From positions 80,395,635 to 80,459,634 of the forward strand of contig NC_134365.1 in the NCBI RefSeq assembly GCF_035582795.1: 64,000 nucleotides of DNA, in the 5' to 3' direction. The notes under the pieces were generated by a model. That model was not told where the DNA came from, searched no databases, and worked only from the letters and a program-made list of their open reading frames with translations. A program made the translations under genes and the position numbers. The stretch is from Mycteria americana (Eukaryota; Chordata; Aves; Ciconiiformes; Ciconiidae). Shown piece by piece: positions 1 through 27,400 of the stretch; the first letter of the stretch is position 1; every line of letters starts with the position of its first letter.

Positions 1-1510
1 GTCACAGGAACATTCCTTTGCTCTTCTGTCGAAGAGTACGCAAGGTTGAAATCATATGGGAATAATAAATATGCTCACAGAACAAAAGATTAGTTAATTA
101 TTTCTTATCCTTCATTTTACTATAAAGTTAAACTTAAGGAAGGTATTTTTATTTATAACACAGCAAGGATTCTAAGTTCTAAAGAGTATGTTACTACCAG
201 TCCTGCTAATAAGGAATTATCGACAATATATACCAATTGCTATCACACGTAAAGGTCTGTGGATATAAAACAAAAGGGATTCTTATATCCTAGTTTATGA
301 GAACACATTTTAAGGTATCCATACATATACATGAACCCTAAAGATTGTTGAAATATTATCAGAGTTTTAGAAAGTGCTTCAAGGTCTTTGCTTGACTCTC
401 TAAATTAGTGGCAATTGTTTTTTATTTCTTTTCATAAATATAGTATGTCTAAAATTTCACATTTGTTAGTAAGACTTACTAGACAGCTTTGCTTGTAAAA
501 GTTATGATGTCTTTCTGGATAGAACAGTCATGTATGTTGTGGGGGGTTTTTTGTTTGTTTGGTTGTTTTTTTTATCAAGCGCGTGAGCAAGTAAAACTTC
601 TGAGTTACAGAGGTTTATGTAATAGCACAGTCAATATGTTTAATGGAAAATGGCCAAAAATTTTGCCTGGCACTGCCTCTGTATGTATTAGATTATAATT
701 TTAATTGACAATTTTAGTTGCACAGATGTCTTTAATTTGTTACCCTCTGAAGTTTATTTTTACCATATGTAGCGAAAATGTACTCTGCAGGAGACTTAGC
801 AAGGGGCTTACATTTTATTTACTTCAAAAATTGATTATATTGGAGATAATCATTTAGTCACCACACTAAAATGCAATTTGTATTTGCCTTTTACCCTCAG
901 ATATCTTTATCCTTCAACAAATGAAGTCTCTGTAGAATATCAGGGTATAGTTAGAAAATTGTTGAGAAGCCACTTTGCATAATCTGAGATGCTGTGATCA
1001 CATGTGCAAGGAAACAATTGTAACATTCCAATTTGGTCTTGAGGATCTAGTTTCCAGTGAGTGGCATGTTAGGACAGATGTGTAGGCTGTTTGTAAATGC
1101 TGTACACGTTGGAATCAACTTTGACTTCACCACTCAAACTTATATTTACATATTATTTTTAGAAAAAAAAGGGATAATGGTTTAGGATATCTAATATGTA
1201 CATGCAGTTCATAAGACATAGTTTTTGTGGGATTTTTGGTTTGTTCCTTTTTTAAAAAAAATTCCCTTAATTCTGGGCATACTGTGCAAACAGATTTAGC
1301 CTCAATCTGAGCACTGATTTCTGAAGTCGAGGTATCCCTAACTGTTAATTAATTCAAAATCTTGGCTTATGTAATTAGCTTGTCAGATATTTGTACCGTA
1401 TTGCAAAACTTAGAAAAAACAGATGACTTCCAAATAGATGGGTAAGGAGTTTTGGGTCACATAGGGAAAGTAAGAGAGCTTTGAGTTCATTAACGCGGTA
1501 ATAAAAACAT

Positions 1511-1620
1511 AGCAAATACTCAGATGACACATTTGTGTGAACGTGACCTTGGATCTTGGATCAAATAGCAAATACATAAATGTCATGTTTGTCTGAATGT
1601 GACCTTGCATTGGTTCAAAT
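1511..1620 (+). repeat. Degenerate tandem duplication, unit about 56 bp
   Basis: Two copies start AGCAAATAC at 1511 and 1567. They share GTGACCTTG and end in TTGG(A/T)TCAAAT. Substitutions and small indels separate them, so the duplication is old. Confidence 0.7.
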
Positions 1621-2690
1621 ATCAGTCATAAATCAAATCCTAGCTTTTAATGTACCTGTAAAGAAAACAGCCTCTTAAATGATGCATCAAATCTTTGTTT
1701 CTCAGTAGTTGTGGTGTTCACATGTAAGTCTTCAGCAAAGACATAGAGCATCTGTGTGGTAAACACTATATTCTTTTAGCTTCATCACCTACAAGATGTT
1801 GTCATGGATGATTTAGAACCTGTAAAAGTTTGAAGCACAAATTGCTATGGCTGCTATGATTAACATGGGTAATCATTTGAATCTTGCTCAAGTATGGAAT
1901 AATTTGAGTGGAATATAACTGTGACTTGAAGTGACTTGAAGAGATATTGACATTGAAATGCATTGGATAACGAGCAAAACCTGAGCAAAACCTGGAGATT
2001 CTTTGGAGAGAGGAAAAGAAAAAAGGAGAGTGTATTGGAAGCATAAAGGTATATATAACAGTGAAGTGGGGTTTTTATTAGAAACTGTAGTGATCTGTAA
2101 GTAGTACTCATGGAACTGTATTTGAACTTGAAAGAGAGCACATATCAGAGAACACGGAGTACTCTATAACATAGTGGTTACTAAAATGTTGCCATGGCTT
2201 AGTTTCTTGAAGGAAAAAAATTCTGTTGTTCTTTTGACTCTCTTGTTAATAAAATATACTTGCTTCACTGGTCATGCCTCAAAAATACTGGATATTATTA
2301 ACTCCAAGCTGAATATTTGCTTTACATGCATTAATAACTAATGTAATAAATTGAATAAGCCTCCCTCATACTGTTGTCCAGGCTGATTTTTTTTTTTTCC
2401 TAAAGTCATGTTAATAGTAGTATGCTTATTCTATAGATTAAGCTTGTAGTCAATTCTCAACCACGTGTCAGAGCTCATTATTTACTATAAAAGTGGAAAC
2501 AGAGACAGGATAAATAGAGAAAGAAAAAAAAATTACAAATTGCCTGTTTTTCAGGATTTCTAGGCACCTTGACAATAAAAGCTGAAGCAAGACTAAAGAC
2601 TTTAACATGAAGTTTTCCACTTAAGTCTTTGACAGTGCTTGCTTGGTTTAGTCAGGAATCATCTAGACATCAGACTGGATTATAATGTAG

Positions 2691-2770
2691 TTAAAAAAAA
2701 AAGAAACAGTAAATAATAGTAAAATAGTAAACTAAAAAGTAAATAGTAAAATAAAAGAAAATAGTAAAGT
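2691..2770 (+). repeat. A-rich simple sequence (AGTAAAT-like units)
   Basis: Irregular repeats of AGTAAA and AATAGTAAA form a low-complexity block. Confidence 0.7.
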
Positions 2771-3774
2771 GAAGGAGAACATTACAGGTTACCAATAATC
2801 CTAATATAATATATAGTTTGTTAACTAGTATTACTATTGACTGATACTGAAGTCCTGACTAGTCAACTCTTACAAGAATTTACAGGATTCAGCAGACAGA
2901 TTTAAAAGAGAGATTTGAAAGCTTTACTTTGATATATAGGTACTTCTGACTTTAGCTTCAGTTCAGCTTTCACTAGAAAGAAATGCAGGTCTTCCTATTC
3001 CTAATTACAGAAACCACCAAAGTATTCACTTTTTCGGTATGAAAACTCACATTTAGAGGAGAAAAAAACAAAGCAAAAAAATCTCAATGTCATATTGGTA
3101 TTCTATGCAGACTTGAATCTATTTGAGCTTGATGTCAGTTCAAGCAACAATCCCATCTCCACTCTTGACAGAAATGAGGTAGGAAAAATACATTTTTGTT
3201 TTATCAGTGGAACCTTGCTGCAAATTTGAGTAATGTCACATTTGATGCCTCTGATGTCCATTTATGTGGAAGAAAGGAAGCATGACTTCCTTTAGATAGA
3301 TGTAAACTTGAGGTGATAGACCTGTAAGTCTTGTCTTTGGAGCCTGAAGGCAAAGGTTGCAAAACCTTTATGTCCCATTGCTGATGAAGTAAAATCTGGC
3401 TCCTGTTGTTAAAGGGGTTGGCAGTGGCTAATTTAAAGATGGGCTTCAGATCTCATTGTACTGATAACCTAGAACTGTGATATTTCTTTACATCTTAAGT
3501 TGAGGTTGACTAGTCTAATGTTGTGGGCCAAATACAATGAAATATATTTTCTGGTCTAATATAAAGTCAGTGTAAAAGTCATGTATGTAAATGTAAAGTG
3601 TTCCCAACTGACTTCCTAGTTACCAAGTTCTTGAGAGGCTTGTTGAATTTAAAATTTCCCATTAGAAAGCCATTTGATGCTAGGATGTTGTTTTACTCTT
3701 TGCAAGCAGGTGAAGTCTGTCTTTGAGCTAGATTCTACTCTCAGCTTGAGTTTCCAGTACTGGAATTATTATTT

Positions 3775-3801
3775 TAATTTATTTATTTTATTTATTTATT
3801 G
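3775..3801 (+). repeat. (TTTA)n microsatellite
   Basis: About six units of ATTT/TTTA, with one irregular unit. Confidence 0.85.
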
Positions 3802-6800
3802 GAGCATGTTGTTTCAACTCGGAGTAAATGCCTGTATCTTCCATTTACTGGATTCCTGTGAAAGTTCTACTGCTGGAAGGATGATGAATAACTGTGGGAT
3901 GATCTCCCGAGTCTATATGACAGTTCCATAGCCCTGTCAAAAGATGATAACTGCTTAATCTAATAGAGATGCTGTCTGGTCTGTAGAGCAGTTTTCAGTT
4001 CTCATCAGAGACTTAAGAGGCATGGCTGCTTTACTTCAGGCAATGCAAGTGCCTGGTTTACAGGTCCAGCCTGTTGATACAATCACTGGATTCTTCAGTG
4101 GGGATGCAGGCTGCATATACACATGTATTTGCTGGCTGTGCAGCACATGTATTCCTCTCCCCAACTGCTTATTTCTGCTTCCTCCATTGAGCCAGCAAAA
4201 ATATTTGTAAGGCTTTGCAGTGAACTGGATCAGGGAAGCGATTTGATCAAAAAGTACCGCTTTTCGATTTGTAATCGTGGCCTCAAAGATCAGTCATGGC
4301 TCTGGAAAGTCCATTGAGTTCCACTCAACCCAAACATGTAAGTGAGGTGCTTGACATTAGGTGAGATGAATACCCCTCTTATGTCTTTTGCTGAAAATTA
4401 ATTTCTGCTTTGTAATTTTTTTCTCCATTAGTAATTGCATCATTTGTGTGAAAGTGAGAGGGTATGATATTTGGGATAAATAGTTTAATTACCTCCTGAA
4501 TAGTTTTGTTGCTGTCCTGTTATTAGTTACTTCTTAAACAGTAATCTTGGCAAAACAAACAATTTTTAGAACTATTTAGAGTATAATGAATGTGTTACAT
4601 AATTGAAAGAAAACATTGGAGGAAATCGTGAATATATAATCATGAAGGTATAGAAAGCAGCTGAATAGTTTTAAAGCAGAAACGTTGCATTTAAAAGGGG
4701 GATGAGTGGCCCTGTTCAGAGACATTTATCTTTCTTCAATATGTTCTAGGCAATGAGACTCCACTTCAGAGAGTCAGGACCCATGAAGTAGCTTCTACAC
4801 TGTGCCACTAAATCTTGGAAAGAAGCTACAGGGAGATGCCAACAGGGATTGAAGCTGGCTCAGTAACTGCAAAGTAGTTGAATAGTGACTGTTAGTGATT
4901 ATGTCATTGTTCTCTGTATTTTTTCAGTCTGTGCTTTGCCCCCTGCTCCTTCCTTGGCTGATTAGTTGCTTTTTTGCTGTCTCTTTCTGTCTGTTTCTGT
5001 GTAGGGTCTGCTCAAATTTTTGTAGCTGAGCAGTGTTAAGCAATCATTTCAATAAGTATTTTGGGCTTTTTGGTCTTTGTAGGTTGTGATATTGGTGCAA
5101 ATGCTGTGTCTTCGTATATACTGCAATTATAAGTAATTCAAAGTTCTCTTTCGTAAGGAGATATGGTAGCATTTTGTCTAGCAATCCAAGATGACTTTGT
5201 ATGTCTTGCCTTTAACTGAGTGTTTTTATAATCATACAAACTGAGGTTTTAGATTTTTGCTTGGGAGGGACATAAATGTTAAACAGATGTTCCTAGAGCC
5301 TTAAATTTCTCTTAAGGCAGATTCTGCATTATGGCTGCTTTGCCCTTGAATAATACGTAAGGAATCTTTCATGTTTAGTATGGCTACCTCCTCTTTGACA
5401 ACCCTTGTTTGTTTTCTCCACAGAATTTGTATCCTGATGGATATATTACTGTTGGTAATACTTTTTGCCACATGACAGGTGTTGCTTATGTTAGCAACAT
5501 ATGTTCTTACTTTTAAAAGTGGTTTGCACCAGGAAAAGTGCAGATTTGTAGCACTGACTTGTAAATTATGTTTTCTAATTTTATTAAGTCATTTTTTCAA
5601 CGTAGAAATAACTGACCAACTAACAAAACAGTGACATCCTAAGAACTGAGATTTTGTTAAACTAGCGGGAACCTGCATACCAAATATCATGCATGATACA
5701 AGAGTTTCTGGCAACACCATTATACCTTTCTATATATCTGGAAAACATCTGTTCTGCATATGCCATAAAATAAACTTAATTTTAAAATCTCAACACTTTG
5801 CCTAAATAAGCCACGTTGGCCTTATCATTGCATTTTCTTCGACTCGTGGTGGGCTAATAGGAGCTGGTGCTGCAACACAGAAGAATTGTATATGCTCCTG
5901 ACAGTCTGACAGAGTACGTCTAGTTGAAGAATACTTCTGCTTAGTGTAACGTACAGAGTCAGTCGTGCATGTGATACTGTTCATGCCTGACGTGTCATTG
6001 ATCAGCACTGCTCTTGTGTGCATCTTCTTACTGCTGACTTAACTTGTACAGCATGTAAATTCATCTGTTTTAGTCCTGTCTTTAAAAGTACTTGCTTATG
6101 GTGTTGGCTAATTACTTGTATGGAAAAGTTGATAAAAACTGTTAATTTTCAATAAGGAAATCTTGCCTTTCCTCTCTCTCTTTGGATCATGTATTTTAAA
6201 ATCCAATGGGATGGAAAATCCTGGGACCAAAGAAATGCTGCTGCTTGGCTCAGTAATATAAAACCAAAAAATATTCCCATATTGTTTTTACCATTTTTAA
6301 TTTCAATCAGCAAATTATTAGCAGTGTTTCAAAGCTTTATCAACTCTTCCCATGTGAGATTAGAAGTGCGTTATCTCTACATCTTCTGATGCAATTAGAG
6401 AAATGTGTTCAGGGGAGGAAAGTAAAACTCATCATGGTCCCCACTCCACTGAAGCCAGTAGACTTGCCTCTGTGGCCCATTTTCTTCCTTCAAGAAACTC
6501 TCTAGTGTTCCTCCAGTTCTGCAGGTACTTATGGATCAGAGAAAGAGGATTGTCTTTTCTCCCTTTTTTCTTAGGCAAGGAATGTTCTTACTTTTTGATC
6601 AACCAATAAATTAACAGCTTTTTTCCTGCTGCAGGCTAATATAGACCAGGTTGCCTTACAAGCTGTGTAATTCCACTTCTGTTTAATGCACTGCCCAATT
6701 ATAAGGGGAGTGATATGGGGAAAGAAGAACATTGTGCAGTATAAATGTACATTCTACCATAGTGCATAAAAAAAATAGGGTAGCACATCCAGGTTGCATA

Positions 6801-9800
6801 GAATTTTTCATTACATAACTTTTAAGAGCTTAACTTTGCAATTTTAGTATCATTTTTCAAAATTAGGGTATGTAAAATTTGATTTGTTTTAAAGGCAAGG
6901 ATGCTTATAAGTTGTATATGATATCTTGGAGTACAACTGTGTAGAGGGAAAAAATACAAAGTTTTTCTGGTTTTTTTGGTGGGGTGCAACTGGAGAGGCT
7001 CATGAAAATTTTTCATCTCATGCATAGTAAATTCCCTTTGTCTTAGGTTCTTAATACTTTGTAAATTATAAAATATTACTAGTATGTAAGGTTATAAAGT
7101 ATGAAAACTGAATCAAATGTCACAGGATAGAGGAAAAAACATGCATTCTTCCCAGGTAGGAGACTGGACTTCATATTTTAGGTGCCAAATTTTATTTTCA
7201 GTTATTTTTATTTTCAGTTGTTTTTTATGTGTTGAATCAGGATATTGGAAATATCCTGTAGCTTACATATTTCAGGCTCTTCCTATTCATCTAAGTTTTC
7301 TAAAAGTATCTACTGCAGCCACTAGTTCTAAATGTGCTATGTTCAGACAAATGTGCTATGTTCACAACATTCTCAAAGTGACCTAGAGGTAATGATTGTT
7401 TCAACTTTAACCTTGATATTTGCAAGCAAGCCCTTTACACAATCAATTTGTTTACGCAGTAAATCCAGACTTTGTTACTGCTTCTCAGAGACCTTTGCAT
7501 CTGAAAGACCTGCTTCCTTACAGGGATTATCCCTATTGTGGCAAGTATTAAATGTGGAAGGGCCAGGGATTTAGTCTCCCACCATCCCTTTCCAAAAGTG
7601 AAGCAAATAACCAATTGTTGCGTGATTAGGTATATTTCTTTGATAATGTGACTGTGATTTCTTTAAGACCCGTTTCAAGTTTATAGGTAAGTTATTCATT
7701 GGGTATTTGCAGTGTGGTGGTGAGAAAGGAGGACTTCTTCTGAAAATAGGCATATTTCAAAGATAACAGGCATTGAGAGAGCACCAGTAAAACCTGTTTA
7801 TCCTTAAAACCATAATTTCATAAAATCATGTTCTTATTTTTCTATGTCATACTCTCTTGTTTTCAGTTTACTTTGTGTGTGTTTGTATGTGGGTGTAGGA
7901 AAGGGGGTATAGAGACTAAAATATTTTATGGGGAAATGAGAAAATCCTCCGCCAATGTCTTTGTGGCACAGAATTTTTCTAAAGTCTTAAGAGTAAGAAG
8001 AAATGTTGACTTATACAGATGCTTCACTGGAACCATCACGCTGCAGCTACCACATCTACTGTTGTAACATGTACAGCTTTTTTTGTAAAGCAAAATACTC
8101 TCTGTGAATACTACTTAAATGAACTTCATACTCGTGACCCTTTTTATTTTAGAAACTTTATTTTCATACAAACAAGGATCAAGGCATATTAAGTGAAACC
8201 TGCCAATGAAAGCATACACATGTGTAAACATGCACAAAATACAGAGAAGACAGAAGGCAAACGGTTTATTGCATGAATACTAGACATTTTACTTAAAGGT
8301 TTTCTGTGCTTATGAAAAAAAAAATTATAACTTTTCCAGTAATTAAAATATTCGTATATTTTGACAGTCTTCAGAAATGGTTAAGTAATGGCTATGCTTG
8401 CTAAGGTAGCTAGTTAATCATTGACAAGAGCTGCTTAAGCAGCTGTAATTTACTAGTAGTGTTTGAAAGTACAAAAGGGTATGTAATTTAATAGTTAAAA
8501 CAATAAGCACTTCATTTATGTTTCACTAGCTGTTAGGTTGTTCCTATATAATTCAGCTAAAAAGACTGCTGAATTTCAAATATTTACTGTAAATGTGGAA
8601 AAGTATGGTGCAATTTGGGCAGTAACAGGCACGCTGCTGAAAGAGCTGTTGCTACGTTCAAAGTTCAGCTATCAAGCCTTTCCTTTGTTTTCCTGTCAAA
8701 TAATGCCTATTTTGTTTCAAGGTAGACTTCAGTGTTCACTTAATCTTTTAAAAATACTTGTGCTGGATGAAGAAGTCATACTTGGAGAGATGTACGTGAT
8801 TCAATAGGGGACTTGAAGTAACATTGGGTACAAGGAGCCTCCTGGAACCTCCCGAGCTATCCTGGGGCAGAGTACTCTTGCTACATTGCTGCAGAGGAAT
8901 ATAATGTTTCTGTGCCGTGAACAACTGTCTTAGCCTGGGAGAACTTCATGAAGAGCGCACTGGAGGAGCAGTGCTGATCATATGCTCTGCCATTCCTTTC
9001 TTCCTTTTTTGTTTATGACTCCTCAGGGAGACAGATTTGGTAGTCTCCTTTGGATTGCCGGAGAACAGTTGTTATTATTCTTGGCTATCATCACAAAAAC
9101 AACTTACATCAAGGTTTCTTTACTCTTTTCCCTCACCAGAAAATAGCCATGTCACAGGGATAGCAATTTAACTGTGTTTTCACAAATAAAATACATAAAA
9201 GTGATTTCTCATTTCTCAACTGGAGTATATTATCTTCCAGTTATATCAGGGATATCAGGTGCATAATGTAATGTTTTGAACTCTGTTAGATAACCAGCAG
9301 CAAACACCAGTTAGTTTCAGGTGTTACTGAGCTGGCTGGTGCTGCCTCAACAAGAAATTGTACAGAGATATTCAAGATTGAAAGTATTGGCAGATAGTAA
9401 CAGATTATGTTAACCAGACATGTTCGCAGTTGATTCCTTTTCTTACTTTGTGAAAGTAATGTTTTGTAAATGCACTCTGCATCTGCAAAATTACTCTTCA
9501 TTTTGAGTCTTCATGAGATTGGAAGCATTGCTCTGAATAAATGCAGATGGTTTAGCGATAAAATCTTTGTCAGATAATCTACAATAATCTGTGCCATTTT
9601 CCTTTGGTGTGCGACCATACATTCCTAAAGCATTAGGCTAATCATTTTATTTTTAAGTAGTCTTTTATTTAAAGTCCTCATTCATATAATTTCTGATTTT
9701 TTTTGTTTTCTTCAGTAACTATGGTCATGTATGTTACAATCATTTTAATTTCTATTTTATGTCTTATGACAGGCTTATGAGTATCAAATTTAGATATTTC

Positions 9801-11621
9801 TTAATACTTTGTCAGGTTACAAGCCAGTAGGATTTATAAGAGAAACAAAGGTGCTTCTTGGAGACAGGACAACTGCTGAGCTTTAAAAGAAAGTGACAAC
9901 GGAAATTTATTTTACTAAATAGTTTCAGATTATGGAAATTCTGTAGGGATAGCAATTACACTTCAGTCCTCTATGTGAAACAAGTTATTTTGTTTCAGTT
10001 TTCCAATAAGTTCCGTTACGTTGTAAAATAATTAGGCATCACAATCAGTATTGCTTGGATGCTCTTAAAATAAAAGCTGCACCAGCCTTTCAACTGATCC
10101 CTTCAGAAAGAAGTTGAAATGCTCATGAAAACTCTCGTATTGCTTATAAATATTCTATTACAGTGCTGGCAATCTGGCACAATGTCCTAATGAGTATTTA
10201 ATATATCAAATTGGAAAACTTAATTTGACTGTTATTTTTAAATACGGCCAAGCTGTGCATAGTGGTAGAGTAGCAATGTGACACATCCAAGTAAAATCAA
10301 CAGTAACGTACCTGTTGTCTGTAACTGGTATTAGAAATCATGGATAAATTTCCATTCTTAGTCTCCTAGATATTCTTATTTGCTACACCATATGATATAG
10401 AACATGTTTTCCTTTTCTAGTTAATATTACCCTGTTTCAAAGAAATTGGGCAAATAGATCTTTACTAAGGGTCCTTGTAGTATGAGATGGCAAGTTAGTA
10501 ATAGTGATAGCATCTGGGTTTTTTCCTACTCAAGGGAGAGTGGAATTGTTTGGTTTATAAAATCAGATATTTAGAGATCTGATTCTTATAATTTGTGATT
10601 CCTTTCAGTCTTCAGCCTTCAGAACTGTCTATTTTATTTGGCTTAGTTTTAGTAGTCAAAATACAATGAACCTTCTGAAAACTTTGTCATCTCAGTTATG
10701 CTGGACAGATACTGAAATCTTGAGTGTTTACTTTCATAAAGAACTCCATTTTGGTGTGTGAACTGAGTAAAATGAGTAGAAGCTCTGGATTTTGCTATGT
10801 GTTTGTGTCTGCTACTCCTTTAGTTCTGTCCTTCCAGGTACATGGTAAGCTGTTTCACTGGGCAAAAAAATCTGTATCTTTGCTCTACAGTGGTATTTGG
10901 GTTGGGGAAAAAATGTGCCACAAGCTAAATACCATAACAGTATTATTTTCATGAATTGCAGGAAAGATAATCTAACTAGACACTGTTTAAGTAAACTCTT
11001 TTTTTAGCCTCAACATAGTTGCTTTAAAAACAGGTACAGTGGCACACAGAGTTGTAATAAATTGCCCAAGGATGTAGGAAACATATTGTTTTCTTCTAAT
11101 CATCAGAGTTTATGGTTACACTACAATTTCAATCTCCCCGTGTACTGAGGAGTTAATGTTTTTATGTCTATTCACTTGGCTAACAATGAATAATGGGTAC
11201 ATAGTATGTACCACTACACCCATTTGGTATCACAATTAAAAATTTTGGGTACTCTGAAAATCAAAGGAAAGTTTTGCCAAGTCTAATGTATATATTTTAA
11301 ATAACATTGATTAGCTAGAAGGATGCAAATTGTGGAACAGAAAGCCTTATGTAATACAGATTTTTTTTTTAATTGTTTGTTTTGCCTTACAGTCATGTAA
11401 TGAACACATTGGAGAACACTATAGGAGTGACATATATGCACCATTGGTTTTCCATGAAATAGCAGAAAGAAGTAGCAGTGTGCCCTGATAAGTGCACCTG
11501 AAAAATAAATCATATAAAAACCATGTGCACGTTGCAGGTTGTTACAAGCATAACTTTTAGTCATCTTTAGAGTAGGTCATTCTGCCCTCACTCACATCTG
11601 TGTAATAACTTGTAAAGTTAT

Positions 11622-11655
11622 GCGAATATAATTGAGGGCGAATATAATTGAAGGC
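11622..11655 (+). repeat. Tandem duplication of 17-18 bp
   Basis: GCGAATATAATTGAGG is followed at once by GCGAATATAATTGAAGG. Confidence 0.85.
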
Positions 11656-13100
11656 AGACTTTGCCATCAGCCTGGGGATAAAAGGCTTGATTGTAGGTAT
11701 CTTGCTTCAAAATATTTTGAAGGGGTTTTTTATATAACTGAATACAAGTGATGGCTGTCTTTTGTCATTAGTATGTAAAGCAGTAATCAGCACTTTGTAC
11801 TACTTTTAACTGTACCCTTTTGGTCAATTACATAGCCAAAAAAATATGTTTTTTCTCCAGAATAAATGCCTGATTTTCATAGGATGAATCTGTCACAGAT
11901 TATGAAAGAAAAGGATTGATTTCTTAATATAAAATGTTTAATGTCATGGGAATCAAACTAGTTGGTATTTGCAACTTTAAATAACGTCAAGGAAGATTTT
12001 TTTTTTAATCATAACATTCACTTTTATTGTAAAATCAGCATTTTTACATCCCCATGTAGCCAGTTATTGGCAGTTTCAAGCTTCACAATAAACTGCAGTG
12101 AACACGTGTTCTTTGTAAAGGCCAGCGTTGAGCAGTAACCACAGTAACAGTCAGAGCTTCTCTAACTGCCCATGCATATTCATTGCATGGACAAGACTGC
12201 AGCAGTATGTGTTTGTACGCATACTGAGCAAACGCAAGTTACTTGGGGTAAAAGCTGAGTTTCTTTTAGCAGAAGTATATCTATGCAGGAGTAGTAACAT
12301 TCTGCAGTACATTTCCTAATTCCTTACCTGACAAGTCAATAGAAGAAGAATTAAAATTTGTGACATTTTCTTAGGAATCTGTGTTGGTACTCAAAGTTGA
12401 TGATACTGGTGGCTAGTTTTGAAGGCAACTTTAAAAACTTATTTCACTGTAGGAAATAAAACTAACTCTAGGAATTACAGATATATTGGATTGTATATGC
12501 TGGATCACTCTTGCTGAAGGTGTTCTTTGACCAAAGTAGGTCAGAAAGTATTAGGTTGGCCCACTTCCACAAAGATTTCAGTATAAGACAGTATTTTGTT
12601 CTCTGCAGTGTCATAAGACCTATTGAACAAATTTAAGAGAGATGAGAACAAATCAACATATCTAAACCTGTCAGATAAGGGGAGAAAAGACTGCTCAAAC
12701 ATAATATGTATGCATATTGGTATTTGTTATTTTTCTATAAGTTTTGGTGGGAAGTGCATAATGCCTGCTATAGAAACACAATATGTACTTTTTATCAGCA
12801 AAGGAGAGAAAACAACAATCTACAGATTGATCTTGTTGTAATTTTAATTCATATTAAAGTATTTGGGGATGGGTTTTTTTTTTTCCCCCTGTCCTGTTGA
12901 TGATTCATGTTTTATAAAGCTTCTGGAGCAACAGAATGTTGTATAATATTTCACTATTGGATTAGAATTCATGTATTCAGTGTGCTGTAACTGATTCAAA
13001 TATTTAAAAAAATATCCTGATATTGTCAGTACAGGATTTTTTTTTAATTATTCTTTCACCAGTGTAAAGAAGCTTTAAGTGACTGCTCTACTTGATCAAA

Positions 13101-25766
<12,666 letters not shown>

Positions 25767-27394
25767 AGATTTTTAGTATTTTTTTCCACAACATTTAAAG
25801 ACAAGAGCAATACTAATAACAGATGGGAGCAAAACTACTTGCACAGTTATCTGCTGTTCACTCAGTCCAGAGCATGAAAAACCTAAAAGCTGGGTAACTG
25901 GAGTGTTACACTTCTTTTGGTTTGGGATCTTATGTCTTCTTTTGAAAGAGTTCTGCAGAAAAATACTGATCATAGTGCTCATGAAGTGTCTTACAATGGT
26001 TCTTTTATTTGGAAATTTGAAGATTGGTAAGGAATACATATTTGTGTAATAAATCAGAATGTTAAGTAACAGAAATGAACAAAATTGTATTTCCTCTTGG
26101 CTTAGTCATTTTAGAATTAATATGACAAATTCAGCAAATTCTCTCCAGGTATATGCACAATCATAAAGATTATGCACTTTTGGCTAATGGTAATTACTGA
26201 GAACCAACACTTTTTCTTACAGCAGTCAGTCTAGGTGTATCAAATGGTTGGACATTACTGTACATACACTTCTAAAAAATTTGAAAGACTTTTGATCTGC
26301 TGCTGCTTTAATTCCAGGAAATGCAGTACAGCTTCATATAGTATTAGTATTAGTATACCTTAGGATTAGCATGTTTAAAAGATGGTTCTTTTATGAAATG
26401 AAATAAAATCCGGAGAGTTATCTAAAATACTAAAATATCTAAAATAGAGATGCTCCATTCAGGTGTTTCTTGAAGAGTAAATGTGATAAAGCCATGGAAC
26501 ACTTTAGAAAAAAGTGTTTTAAGGAAATAGGAAAATGTCTCTGAGGAAAAATATATCATAGCATGTGTATTTTGGAGAACTTGTAATAGCTCAAGATGCA
26601 GTTTTGAACTTGAAAATACTATTTTGAATTAGCCAGAGTTTTGGAGAGACTGAAAAATCTGATCCTAGCCCAGAAAAAGAATTTCAACTGTGTAGCATTC
26701 TAGTGCAGTGATAGCTTACTCTGAAGAAATGATTGTATAGGAAAGGCACCTTTTTCTTGACAAGTATCTTGGCAGTATGGAGTTGTTTGGACCTGTTTAT
26801 ACTTTTCTGATGAGTACACTGTTTCATTTTTTTCCAATTATCTACTCGGATATATTTCTTTCTATTCCTTCTTAGGCCTTGTTGACAGAAGTATTAGGTA
26901 GATTATTTCACCAAATTTTGTCCTTGTCCATACAGCTGTAGTGGACAAGGTGACAATACTACCAAGAACTGCATTTGTAGGCGTTGATTGTGTAATATTA
27001 TGAAAGAGAGCAGAGTTGAGAGTAAGTTTATCATGTTCCTGACAGCAAACTATGGTTTTACAATAGTACTTACTCCTGATGCAAAATAAGCCATAAGGAA
27101 ACTGCTTGACTTTGCCACTTTACAGGACCTTTTATCAGAGAGTACTACACAAAAATGCTAGTTGCATGCAAGACACTGTGCTGTTTCTTTTTCTTTTTGT
27201 TTTTTTTAATATGGTAACTTCACATTATTATTTCCTTATTTTACTATTTGTTGCATAACACAAAGATCTCGGGAGCCAATCTTAGCATTTTCACATCTTT
27301 CAGTGGCACAGGAGGACACTTTGTAGTTGTTTTATTGTAGCACGTTTGAAGACTTCAGAATCTTAAACCTTCACTGCAAGAATTAAGTAAGATC

Positions 27395-27400
27395 AATAAA
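27395..27400 (+). terminator. PPARA: Candidate proximal polyadenylation signal of PPARA
   Basis: This AATAAA lies about 1.6 kb after the stop codon and is followed by TGTGATTCTCATTTT within 30 bases. It could produce a shorter PPARA mRNA. Confidence 0.25.

Larger units (their letters stand above)
1..13062 (+). other. PPARA: Intronic DNA upstream of the first PPARA coding exon
   Basis: The sequence is AT-rich with only short reading frames in all six frames. It ends in the acceptor of the first coding exon. In human, large introns separate the non-coding 5' exons from this exon, so this is most simply intron. I saw no second coding gene, no tRNA and no CpG island. It holds a decayed tandem duplication, a TTTA microsatellite and A-rich simple sequence, which are listed separately. 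Confidence 0.7.

Noticed and set aside
12530-12546. Other AGGTCA half-sites as PPAR response elements
   Set aside because: The second half-sites carry two or more mismatches. Half-sites alone are expected by chance at this frequency.
1-13062. Search for the let-7a/let-7b cluster that lies upstream of PPARA in human
   Set aside because: No TGAGGTAGTAGGTTGT-like seed region was seen; the cluster is probably beyond the left edge.
13092-13100. Three extra residues before the PPARA Met from a TTG codon
   Set aside because: The ATG at 13101 gives the conserved N-terminus MVDTEN and the expected 468-residue length.
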